Below are positions 10,451-19,694 of a stretch of 64,000 bases of DNA, in pieces (position 1 is the first letter of the stretch; each line of letters opens with the position of its first letter). The DNA comes from Macrothele yani (Eukaryota; Arthropoda; Arachnida; Araneae; Macrothelidae). The stretch covers positions 30,843,001 to 30,907,000 of the forward strand of contig CM077011.1 of assembly GCA_039090855.1 (NCBI GenBank), given 5' to 3'. The notes beneath the pieces were generated by a model that saw only the letters and a list, made by a program, of their open reading frames with translations, did no database searches and was not told where the DNA came from. Position numbers and translations under genes: made by a program.

Positions 10451-12201
10451 AATTGCTCTTGGAAACTCTACTGTTTCTTTCGAAAGCTTTCCACAGGGGT
10501 GTATTTAGATGGGAGATAAGGCCTTTTTGCCTACCCATTTCCCCCAGAAAGTGTTTCATTCTTTAAAGTTTTTGGTTAAAATGAGTCTCACATTAGAAAA
10601 AAAAATCCTTAATTTAACAAACTTACATTAGAAAAAAAATGTTTATATATTTTTTTCTATTTTTCATTAACTTTAATTATGTTCTGGCGGATTTAAAAAA
10701 CTTCCGTTTCTCGTCTCTCAGACTGATAAAAAAATTATAATATATTTCCCTGGCTCTCCGTGTAAGTTTTATATGCCTATTTATTTCCTCCAAGTGGTTA
10801 TTTGTACATATATAGATAGATACATATAGGTATGAATTCAACATGATATATTCCGCATTAATATAGATATAAATTCATCAAGTGCATGTAGATTTAAAGA
10901 ACTTCCTAGATTATTTTTTTTCTAATACCACAGACCATTTGCTTTGCTACTGTAGGTATAATTGTTTTGGTCAATGGAAAAGAAAAGAAGCAATTACCAG
11001 GTGTTTTAACACAGCTAGTAACTCACAACCGAAAGGTAGTGACTTATGATGCATTAAACCATGTCAACAGTCTTTGTTTTCCCCGACAAATGCACAATTT
11101 AATGTTCATATATTTCGTCTAATAGCACCTGCTTTCCACACGATAAACACTACATCATCGTGGGCTGCTGTTAGCTGAAACTATGTGTCACTGCAAGCAG
11201 AGTCGCTCTCTCAGTGTTAAGTGTAAACCCCCAGCTATTCCGGTAACCCCTTCAAGCAATCCTCACTTTCAATACCTCGCACTTCCACCTGATAAATGTT
11301 TCATTGTTTGTTCACCGCAACTCCATAATTGACTTCAACCACAAAAAAGAAAAGTAGAATAAAAGGAGAAAAAAAAAAAAAAAAAGAAGCAGTAGGCCCA
11401 TAATGAAACTTGCGATGGCAGACAGTCTAGGCCTACTGGCACGCAGCGCATATCATGATAATCACAATAATAACGCTCAGTTCTGAGCGTGGTAAAAACG
11501 TGTAATTGACGAGCATTATGTGTGGTGTGTTCAAAGCAAGAAGCGTGGTGGCGTTAAGTGGGCGATACGTCACACCATCTGCCGGTAATTAAAGCTTCGT
11601 CGCAGGCCGGCTACCGGTAAAATCTTTTTCCGTTTCGTTTAGCTTTTTTTTTATTTTTACCAAAACGCCAAACAAACGACGTCAAGGCGCTTAAAAAGTC
11701 AAGCAGATGTCACTGCGAAAAATAAAAGCGCACTGTTGTTATAATAAATGGCACACAACAGAAAATTTTGAAAGGGAGTTTTCTGCCGTGCGACTCTTGA
11801 ATCTGTTTTACTTTTTTTTAACATCCAAAATTAAAAAAATATATATATATGAACGTAATACAACTCCTAATCAACGTTTTTCCAATAAAGTTTAAAATAA
11901 TAGTGTCAGTATCCCAACACGTTTCTTCAACTCAGAATGTGTTTTTCTTTTCTCTTCTTTGTCAATCTGCGTCACAAATTTCGAAGTTTCCTCGTAGAAT
12001 TAGTTGAGAGAGATAATGTCAAAAGCGAGAGAAGGAAAAAATAAAGAAGAGAAAAAAGACTTAAACAAGATTTTGTTTTATATTGTATTTTATATGAGAT
12101 TGCATTAAAGAACAAACGATTGTAAATTTATTTCGAAACTCATTTAAAATAAAAGATGAGGCTTCAAAAGTACGTGTTTTTTCTTTTTTCTGACAGATAT
12201 C
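10451..12201. other. unassigned; partly non-repetitive
   Basis: No gene is recognised. A short block of the 'ataaattcagcat' minisatellite family lies near 10805-10880. 11380-11640 is more GC-rich and complex than its surroundings and shows no repeat family I know; it might be unique host sequence. An A-run lies near 11370-11386. Confidence 0.45.
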
Positions 12202-12289
12202 AAGGCCATCAGAGACGTAGCTAGTAATTTTTGCGTCCGGGGCAAACTACAAATTATTGCGCCCCCCATTATAGTGTATATATATTGAA

Positions 12290-12783
12290 GAACTGGCATC
12301 TATATCTGTCTATCTCTCTCTCTATATATATATATATTGAAGAACGGGCATCTAAGATATATCCACCCAATTTGAAACTTATAAAAACAAAGGGACAAAA
12401 TAATAAAATAGATTTTTTGGACACAGAAATAGTTAGTCAGCAAGGTGGCTTATTAACTACAGTTTTTGATAAAATGAACACATGTACTTTTGCCATAAAT
12501 TTTTACATTAATTGAAAGAGAAATATTTCTACCTCAATATATAGAAATGTTATCATTTCACAGTTCCACAGGATTATGGATAATTGCAATAATTCAAATA
12601 TATTGACCGTTGGATTGAGGAATCTTTGGAGAAGACTCTGCAAGAATGAACTACCAATTAGGTTTATTACAAGATTATTCAAGCAGCTACTTGCTGATTC
12701 CAGGGCAAAGAATCTCTTCGAAACTCGTCAACAATTACACTTTTCAGACATTATTAATATTAGCCCTACAAATTTAATAACTT
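12290..12783 (+). pseudogene. reverse-transcriptase C-terminal relic, possibly Penelope-like
   Basis: The plus strand reads IYPPNLKLIKTKGQNNKIDF, LDTEIVSQQGGLLTTVFDK and, after a stop and in frame, NVIISQFHRIMDNCNN with GLRNLWRRLCKNELPIRF. A 'FLD.EI…L.T.VFDK…F..NFY…SQ..RI…CNN…L..RL…P' pattern belongs to the region just after the RT catalytic core in a group of retroelements that I associate with Penelope-like elements. That placement is from memory and uncertain. The YxDD core is absent. It is a short relic inside the hAT insertion. Confidence 0.5.
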
Positions 12784-13364
12784 AAGTTGCTAAATGTCAA
12801 TTGGTTGGCTGCTTGTGGCTAATTATTTACTAATCTACTTTATAGGTTTCTTACACAGCGTACACCTATTCGCATACTATTACGGATTTCCACTCACGAT
12901 ATGGACCATGTGATCAGTTTTTTTCGCTTTCTGTCAAATGGTCTTTGTATATAAGTCTGTATTTTTAGTGATTTAATAGATTGGTCTTTATCTGCTGTCT
13001 CCCATTACCTCGGGAGCACCTCAGCGGATCTTGGGTTATTCCGGCTTTGGCTGAGTTTCGAAAGATCATGATCCACGAGTCGGTGCTCCCCTGATGAGAT
13101 CGGCTTAAGAGGTTTGTTTTTGGTTATAATGCTTTTTTGAGTCTCTTTGTATTATTAATTTCTTCTTCTTCTTCTTCTTTTTTTTTTTTTTTTTTTGCAT
13201 TAGCGTTTTTATTTTCTTTTTTTGAAATTGTGGTTTGTAGTGGTATGTCTTTATCGATAGTATGATGGGATTCGTTCCGGATTGCTGCTTTAGCGCTTCT
13301 GTGCGAATTCAACGTTTGTACATTGTATTATAACTAATTCAGCTTGCATCAGTTTTATTAGTAT

Positions 13365-13440
13365 ATTCATATATCATCATTATATCAATCCACTGCTGGA
13401 TTAAAGTCTCCCAAAATTTCTTCCATAACTATCTCCCTTG
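13365..13440 (-). pseudogene. RTE LINE 3' tail fragment
   Basis: 'atcatcattatatcaatcca' and 'ctgctggattaaagtctccc' match the terminal part of the RTE tail at 9022-9090, in the same orientation. Confidence 0.75.
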
Positions 13441-13450
13441 TGAAAAGCAG

Positions 13451-13503
13451 TTGTGAAAAGCAGTAGAATTAGCCAGACTGACTAATTCTACTGCTTTTCA
13501 CAA
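13451..13503. repeat. perfect 22-bp inverted repeat, 9-nt loop
   Basis: 13451-13472 is the exact reverse complement of 13482-13503, with loop 'ccagactga'. It abuts the RTE tail fragment; 'gtgaaaagcagt' also occurs once more just upstream. Confidence 0.9.
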
Positions 13504-13946
13504 TTGTTTCGGCCTTCGGATCTCCACTACCTCATTACAGGAACCGAATGCAGATGGGAGTAGTGGCTCGTAGACGCAGTAATGATAATATAGCCCCAGA
13601 GAATCTTCAACAATGTGAACGACATTCTTCTGTTGCAACGAACGTACAACCGTGCTTTCATTTTTGAATGTGAACAACTGACATCCCTTGAACATTTTGA
13701 GAAAGAAATGGGAATTTTAATTTGCCATAATGGTACTTATGCGAAACTGGCGAAGCATATTATAAGCAAATTCTGTAAATAAACAAATGACAAAGTATGA
13801 CGCGAAAAAACTGTACCAGAAGCTAGTACAAAAGTTTTAATTCCAATTTAATCAGATTGTAAGCGGTTATTTTCGCCCCCTCTCTTGAGCTCCGCCAGGG
13901 GCAGCTGCCCCTCCTGCCCAGCCCTAGTTACGCCTCTGAAGGCCAT

Positions 13947-15064
13947 TGTAGAAAGTAAATGAAATTCTCTCTCTCTTCCTGTTTTGGGGCCAAAATAGTG
14001 AATTTTATTTTTAAAAAAAATGTCCTATCCTCATCTGAAGGCCCACTTTACCAAATTATTCGAAAGGGGGCAGGAGGGAAGAGAGCAGATGTGGGAGGAG
14101 GCACGTCTCTTCTATTGTCAGGAGGAAAATAGAAAAAGGGCAAAAAGATAAACAACGACATTCCACATGTATTTTAAAATGCAATTGTAATTGCCCATCA
14201 GCAAATGAACAAGGAAACAGAAATATTATTTTCTTGAATATTCATATTTTTTAAAAGTGAAATTCAGCCCGTAATTTTATAAAACATCCAGAGAGATTTT
14301 ATTTCCAAACGTTTATAAAAAATATATGAAATCAACGCCGTTACTCAAACAAAGAACGAGAAGCGCAATAAATACATAAATAAATAAAGGCGCTAGAAAT
14401 TATACGTTTCTGTATTTGTATTTATTTTATGTTTCATAATTGTTTTTAACATTTACTTCATATCACAAAAACCTGTTCAAACACAATACGAGGCTGGCAA
14501 CCAAGTTTCTTATCAAACAAGCAATGCTGAATATGGGAAAAAAGTGTTTGCTTATTTTGTAATTTATTAATTTTTTGGAAATAAATCGCTTTGGCCTCAT
14601 AAGGTGGAGCTTGGCCCATCTTATAAAGAATAATACAATTCTATAAAGGAAAGAAACGTATTTTTTGCAATTAGCACAGCATACGACAGTCTGAATAGCA
14701 TGGGAAAACATTTTTTTTTTTTGTTGAAATATTTCAACTCACGCATTTCGAAAATGACATGCACATACAAAAACTCATTTAATTAAACAGGACAATAATT
14801 TACTGCTCCCCTGGTAAATTATTGGCTGTTACAATGCTCATGAGAGTGAGGTTATCATAATAGTGAGATTAAGGAAATTCCCGAGATTTAAAGAAAAAAT
14901 AGCATAAACCCTTTTCCGGACCCCCGCGAATGGTAATAGAAGCAAGTAATCCAACTAGATTCGAAAAAGAGTTAGTTTGATGCATTTTCAGAATTGTCAG
15001 TAGAAAGGAAGAGAAGGGAAATAGGGAACAGGAGCAAAAAAGAATAAAAACACTCGGGAAGAGA
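13947..15064. other. unassigned AT-rich sequence
   Basis: No gene is recognised. Several A- and T-rich tracts are present; the longest frame is about 80 codons and unremarkable. Confidence 0.45.
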
Positions 15065-15076
15065 TTAACTACCAAT

Positions 15077-15337
15077 CAGATCATATGTAGAGGATTTTAG
15101 GAAGGGGGTGTCTGACCCCTAGTCTTAAACAACCCTTAGAAATAGGAAGCTAGGAGATTTGGGCTAGAGTGCTCGATAGAAAAGTGACACGGAAGCGAGG
15201 TAGAAAAGGGGGAAAAGACGCCCTTATTTATTACTGGGGGGCCAGTACCCGAGGTGCGACGGCTTAACGTGCCCATCCGGCGCACGGCGAGTATGTAGTG
15301 GTTCAAGCGTTCGTACCTGCCTGGGATCGAACCTTGT
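15077..15337 (-). mobile_element. SINE B, copy 2 (head-truncated)
   Basis: The body and tail match SINE B but stop just after the box-B-like 'gggatcgaacctt'; the box A end is missing. It lies directly before copy 3 in the same orientation. The pair shares one target duplication, 'ttaactac' (15065-15072 and 15646-15653), so it entered as a compound or was duplicated after insertion. Confidence 0.8.
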
Positions 15338-15343
15338 TCTTCA

Positions 15344-15643
15344 GATCAGATCATATGTAGAGGATTTTAGGAAGGGAGTGTCTGATCCCAGGTCTTAAAC
15401 AACCGTTCGAAGTAGAAAGCTAAAAGACTTGGGCTAGAGGGCCAGACTCGAAAGTCACAGGAAAGCAAGGTAGAAGCCCTTATTTATGACCAAGAGGCCA
15501 GTTCCCTGGGTCCGACGGCTTAACGTGCCCATCCGACACACGGCGGATATTTAGTGGTTCGAGCGTTTGTACCTGCCTGGGATCGAACCTAAGGTCTTCC
15601 CCGTGGCAGTCACGAACGTTGACCACTAGGCCACCCGCGGTCC
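15344..15643 (-). mobile_element. SINE B, copy 3 (full-length)
   Basis: It runs from 'agatcatatgtagagg' to 'ggccacccgcggtccgg', including both promoter boxes on the minus strand. Its head end forms the left arm of a perfect palindrome (15621-15684). Confidence 0.85.
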
Positions 15644-15684
15644 GGTTAACTACTGTTAACCGGACCGCGGGTGGCCTAGTGGTC
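15621..15684. repeat. perfect 30-bp inverted repeat at SINE head, 4-nt loop
   Basis: 15621-15650 is the exact reverse complement of 15655-15684 (loop 'tact'). The right arm repeats the SINE B head plus the target-duplication bases in opposite orientation, then breaks off into unrelated sequence. It is therefore a snap-back copy rather than a second SINE. Confidence 0.9.
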
Positions 15685-16803
15685 AGCTATATTGGAGTAA
15701 TTATGGCTATGGAATATATGAGTAACAATTTCTCAGTGTTTTCTAATTCTTTGCCCGATAAGGATGGAATGGAGATGCACAAGGTTATTAATAAAAATCG
15801 AGTAACCTTCTCTTAGAAGAAAAAAACGAGAGAGAGAGAGGAGAAGAGTCGACCACAAAATAAGCACTCAGGATTAGAGTAAGAGCAGTATGATAAAGGA
15901 AATTTATTTTAAATATAATCAGGATAATTTAATTGCGAGAGAAAAAAGTGTATATTAGTTGTGTGCATTAACGTGATACATATATATCATTTGATTAATG
16001 AGTAGTATCTAAAGATTTAAATAACTTTGTTGGAAGCATGAGTTAAGTACTTTACGAGGTATAATAGTTGCCTAGAAATAACTTTTTTTTATGCGGCATA
16101 CGTAGGTCCTGCGATACGCGTAGAAGCCCGTGTATGAAACACAACGCTCGTCTCTGAGGTTGAGATTGCGTTGGCCCGACGTTGAGTGAACGTAAACTCC
16201 TACTCTGATAGACACCCCATCTTCATTAACGGCAGGTCCCTAGGTTCTACATTAAGGGGTTGGACCAGCTGGAAAAATATCGGGGCGTAACCAAGGTAAT
16301 TTAGATAGGTGTGGACCTCGATGATATGGCGTGTAAAATTCACTTTGCCCCCCCCCGACCCCACCCCTCATGCAAGTCGGCGCCTATGCTTCTAATGTAT
16401 GTTTTCATCACGTCCAATTATCAAAGATTCCAAAGAAAAAAAAATAAACATTAGCTGAGCGATCTAAAAAATTCCGTAAGTACTCTGTGATGCAACATGT
16501 CATAAAACTTGAGTGTGAGAGAGTAGATAGGGATGAATCATAGTTTTATGAGCAACTGCAGTAAACAGTCCGTTCCCAGGATTCGAACGGTTAAGGAGCT
16601 TTCATTGAGCGTGACTCTTCCCTATATATTCAAAGAGTTCGGCTAACAGCTTACATTTAAATTTAGTTGTAAAGACAGCGTGGATGTTGTTGATTGTTAG
16701 CTCTGGACGTCCTGCTAATGACGGCGCTGCATGTCATGGTTAGTTGTAAAGATTTATTTTCATACATTAGACAAGTGCCCTCAACGGAAAGTTTTCCATA
16801 ACA
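15685..16803. other. unassigned; possible hAT MITE end
   Basis: No gene is recognised. 'gtcggcgcctatg' near 16377-16389 follows a C-rich tract and resembles a hAT-MITE terminus like that near 7512; no partner was found. Confidence 0.4.
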
Positions 16804-16820
16804 TGAGAAAACACAAGTTT

Positions 16821-16892
16821 GTCTGTGACGGAGATCGAATTCGCGCGCCCTCACTCCGGAGAAAGTTGCTTTCCCAACTAAGCTACACGGAC
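16821..16892 (-). promoter_or_regulatory. tRNA-like Pol III promoter remnant in LTR-like unit
   Basis: Box-A-like 'gtagcttagttggg' and a weak box-B-like 'gcgaattcgatct' have tRNA spacing on the minus strand. The order and the intervening 'ctccggagtgaggg' match the tRNA-like units at 17813-17879, 58378-58451 and 58807-58880. Confidence 0.55.
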
Positions 16893-16971
16893 GGAATATA
16901 TCGCTGCTGAGTTGACATCTTCGCACTTGCTTTACCTCTGTAGGACGTCACATCATCTCCCTCTTATTTTT

Positions 16972-17676
16972 TACGCTTTCCAACCGTAGGTTGAAGAAGC
17001 GTATATTCTCCAGCTTTGACCGTCTGTCTCGCGTAAAAATGGTTCGATTTCGATGAATTTTTAGTATGTGGTAGGGGATCACCTGGGCATGAACCCTTTT
17101 GAAAATGGACGAAATGGGGTCAAAGTTTAGGACATAGAAGCGGGATCCATTCCATTGCCCTTATGTGTCATAACTCGCGTAAAATGGTTAGATTTCGATG
17201 AATTTTTAGTATGTGGCAGGGGATCACCTGGGGATGAATCCTATTGAAAATGGAAGAAATGAGATCAACGTTTAGGACATAGGAGCGGGATCCATTCCAT
17301 TGCCCTTATGTGTCATAACTCGCGTAAAAATGGTTCGATTTCAATGAATTTTTAGTATGTGGTAGGGGATCACCTGGGGATGAACACTATTAAAAATGGA
17401 CAAAATGGGGTCAAAGGTCAGGACATAGGAGCTGGATCAATTCCATTGCCCTTATGCGTTATAACTTATGTAAAAATGCTTCTATTGCGACAAAACTTAT
17501 GTTGTTCCGGAGGTGTACTGAACCAATTCTGTTTAATATCATCGAAATGGGATCAAAGGTCCGGACACAGGAGCGAGATTTATTACGCAGCCATTATCCT
17601 CATAACTTGAGTAATGAGTTTTGGTATGTTTGAAAGCGTATCATAATCAATGCATTGCATGATTTTACTAACTTGT
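16972..17676 (+). repeat. family C dispersed repeat, copy 1
   Basis: It begins 'acgctttccaaccgtaggtt' (a hairpin-forming end), runs through about three units of roughly 145-150 bp with 'gggatccattccattgccct' and 'ttcgatgaatttttagtatg', and ends '…tcataatcaatgcattgcat' then 'gattttactaacttg'. The other copies (32629, 34831, 38025) share both boundaries in the opposite orientation. No coding capacity is seen. Confidence 0.85.
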
Positions 17677-17812
17677 TTTTTATTTGTAAGCGAAGAAAGG
17701 AACTTTCAATAATTCTAAACGATGTGTGGAATAAACATGACACATTTTTCGAAGAACCCAGGGGCCGGTACATTCATTTTTACGCTCGGGCGCCAATGTG
17801 AAAACACAACTT

Positions 17813-17879
17813 GTCGAATATCGAATTTCGCGCCCCCTCACTCCGGAGTAAGTTGCTCTCCCAACTAAGCTACACGGAT
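17813..17879 (-). promoter_or_regulatory. tRNA-like Pol III promoter remnant in LTR-like unit
   Basis: Minus-strand 'gtagcttagttgggagag' fits box A (TRGCnnAnnnGG). The box B position is decayed ('gcgaaattcgata'). It sits inside the 17797-17927 LTR-like unit. Confidence 0.55.
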
Positions 17880-17927
17880 GGGATGTAGCTCTACCTATTT
17901 GTCGTCTCACACGTGTAGTATATCACA

Positions 17928-18794
17928 AATATGAAAAGAGAACACACACATCATAAATATAAAAACGAAATTTCAGCGATCTTAAGTAGATGTGTCCTAA
18001 AACATGAAAAAAAGAAAAAAGTAGGGCACATTTTAGACCCTAAATGTGCTTGTCCTAAATATGAAAAGGCAATGCTCGTTTAATAGCGATTGCGTCATAC
18101 GAAAACGTAGAGAACAAAGGACGATTAAAATGAAATGTGCTCACAGCTCTGCATGGTTTTAAACCACATTAAACACGAGCAATAGGTAGGGGATAAGGGG
18201 ACACGGAGTCCGAAGGGTCATAAAATATGCGTTCTTTTAACCCACGGCAGTTGGAGACCCTTGTTGCAATTGCATCGGAAGATTTTCTGAATTTGTGTTC
18301 TTTATGAAAAGGAGAGAAAAATAGCGGAGCGGGGGAACAGAGTGGTATGACTCATCACAACCTTCCTTCTTTTTTTTTTTTTTCTGTGCCCATCTTTTCT
18401 TTTTATCACAATGAAAGGTGCCATAAAGAGCGGTAGCAGAAAGATTAGTAAGCTATATTTGTGATGGACGGATATGGGTAGAGCAGGAGCATTCGAGAAC
18501 ACACGGAAATCACTCTCCAACTGAAGTCACAATACCGCATTTTCTATGGAGTCAGACACCCCAAGCTTATTCCGTAATATTTACGAGGTCCACGATGCCA
18601 CTGGTCCGAAAATATTGGGTAATAATAGCCACGTTTGATGAAAAAACCATTTTTTTTGTTGGAGATAATGACGAAAAAGGTAATTTTGTTTCATCCGCAG
18701 GAAGAAAGCTGAAAAGAACGCTAAATATTATAATAATATAAATTCTGTGGAAGAAATGTCCTTCTCCCAATAGGTGGAAGATATATCAGAATCG
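17928..18794. other. unassigned sequence
   Basis: No gene is recognised. A T-run lies at about 18369-18382. 'tgtcctaaatatgaaaa'-like phrases recur near 17990-18070. Confidence 0.4.
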
Positions 18795-19072
18795 TTAATA
18801 CAGCAACCAGACATCTTTGAATTGCCTGTATTTACTGTTCTTCACGTGACATCAATCACATCAAAAAACTTGAAAATTACATCGTGCTGGAGAGGAAATC
18901 GAACACGCAACTCTCGATCTGTAACGGAATAGTATTGTTGAGAGGTAATCGGGAGATGCGGGTTCGACTTCCGCTCCATGGTCATTGTAACTTTCAAATT
19001 TTCTGATGTGATTAATGTCACGTGAAGAACAGCAAATACATGCAATCCAGAGATGTCTGATTGCTGTATTAA
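18795..19072. mobile_element. small foldback element with TTAA ends
   Basis: About 18795-18908 and 18960-19072 are imperfect inverted repeats over more than 110 bp. The outer ends read 'ttaatacagca' and 'tgctgtattaa', so TTAA could be a target duplication or part of the ends. The inner edge contains 'tcgaac(a/c)cgca(a/t)ctc', a motif shared with the large foldback element at 60892-62579. No coding capacity. Confidence 0.8.
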
Positions 19073-19149
19073 CAATTCTATTGTAATAATATTTTCATGA
19101 CGTGAGATTGGACAATTAAATCAAGAGAGGAGAAAAAATTATTAATGCT

Positions 19150-19499
19150 TGAAAAGAAATACTAAAGAAAACTAAATAAAACAAGCTGGACAGAAAAGAA
19201 AACAAATAGAACAATCAGAAAAGAACTGTCACATCAAGCGACAATACTGGAAAAATTAGGAAACAGCAATTGAGATGATTCAGTCACGTTGCACGCATGG
19301 ACACAAACAACCACTTAACATCTTAATAAATACTTTCACAGCAGAAAAAAGACTTGGGAGACAAATACTTACCTGTCTGAAATTAATAAAGAACATCTCG
19401 GGCTGCAGAACATATGGTGAACTTTTTCGGAAAGCAAGGAACAGAGACATTGGGAGAATCTGCTCAATGGAAGACTCAACCCGTCTTAGATGGAAGAGA
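19150..19499 (+). pseudogene. LINE ORF C-terminal relic
   Basis: Plus-strand pieces read WTEKKTNRTIRKELSHQ, then FSHVARMDTNNHLTS, in the style of the C-terminal 'W.GH..R' region of non-LTR polyproteins. Further frames are broken. The family (RTE or another clade) is uncertain. A (GA)n run follows directly. Confidence 0.45.

Positions 19500-19542
<43 letters not shown>
19500..19542. repeat. (GA)n microsatellite
   Basis: About 21 perfect GA units. Confidence 0.95.
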
Positions 19543-19546
<4 letters not shown>

Positions 19547-19694
19547 AACTGATGAAGAGGATCAATCCTGAAATCAGATCTTTTACTGGCAGTTTATAAG
19601 TGAAGTATATCTGTGTTTTAATCTTTGGTTTTTAGCTTCTTTCTCTTATACAAATGTTATCTTTAGTAGCCCATAAGTGAGTCAAATGTTCCTT

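Larger units (their letters stand above)
12210..13938. mobile_element. hAT-type insertion with 8-bp target duplication
   Basis: Both flanks carry the identical 8-mer 'aaggccat' (12202-12209 and 13939-13946). The ends are inverted: 'cagagacgtagctag' at 12210-12224 against the reverse complement of 13924-13938, 13 of 15 matching. CAG-type ends and 8-bp duplications are the mark of the hAT superfamily. No transposase is inside, so it is non-autonomous. It has captured or been invaded by a reverse-transcriptase relic (12290-12783), an RTE tail (13365-13440) and a perfect hairpin (13451-13503). Confidence 0.85.
16804..17927 (-). mobile_element. degraded LTR/TRIM-like element with tRNA-like LTRs, invaded by family C
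   Basis: Read on the minus strand, a 131-bp LTR-like unit (17927-17797) starts TGTGA and ends TCACA. After one base comes TGGCGCCCGAGC (17795 down to 17784), which resembles a tRNA-Lys-type primer-binding site. Further along, a purine tract 'aagagggagatga' ends at 16953, directly before a second LTR-like unit, 'tgtgacgtcc…ttttctca' (16952-16804, 149 bp). Both units share a tRNA-like core ('gtagcttagttggg', 'ctccggagtgaggg') and a 'cttgtgttttc' end. They are clearly diverged from each other, and the flanks share only 3 of 4 bases. It is either an old element or two related solo LTRs. The interior is mostly a family C repeat. Confidence 0.6.
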
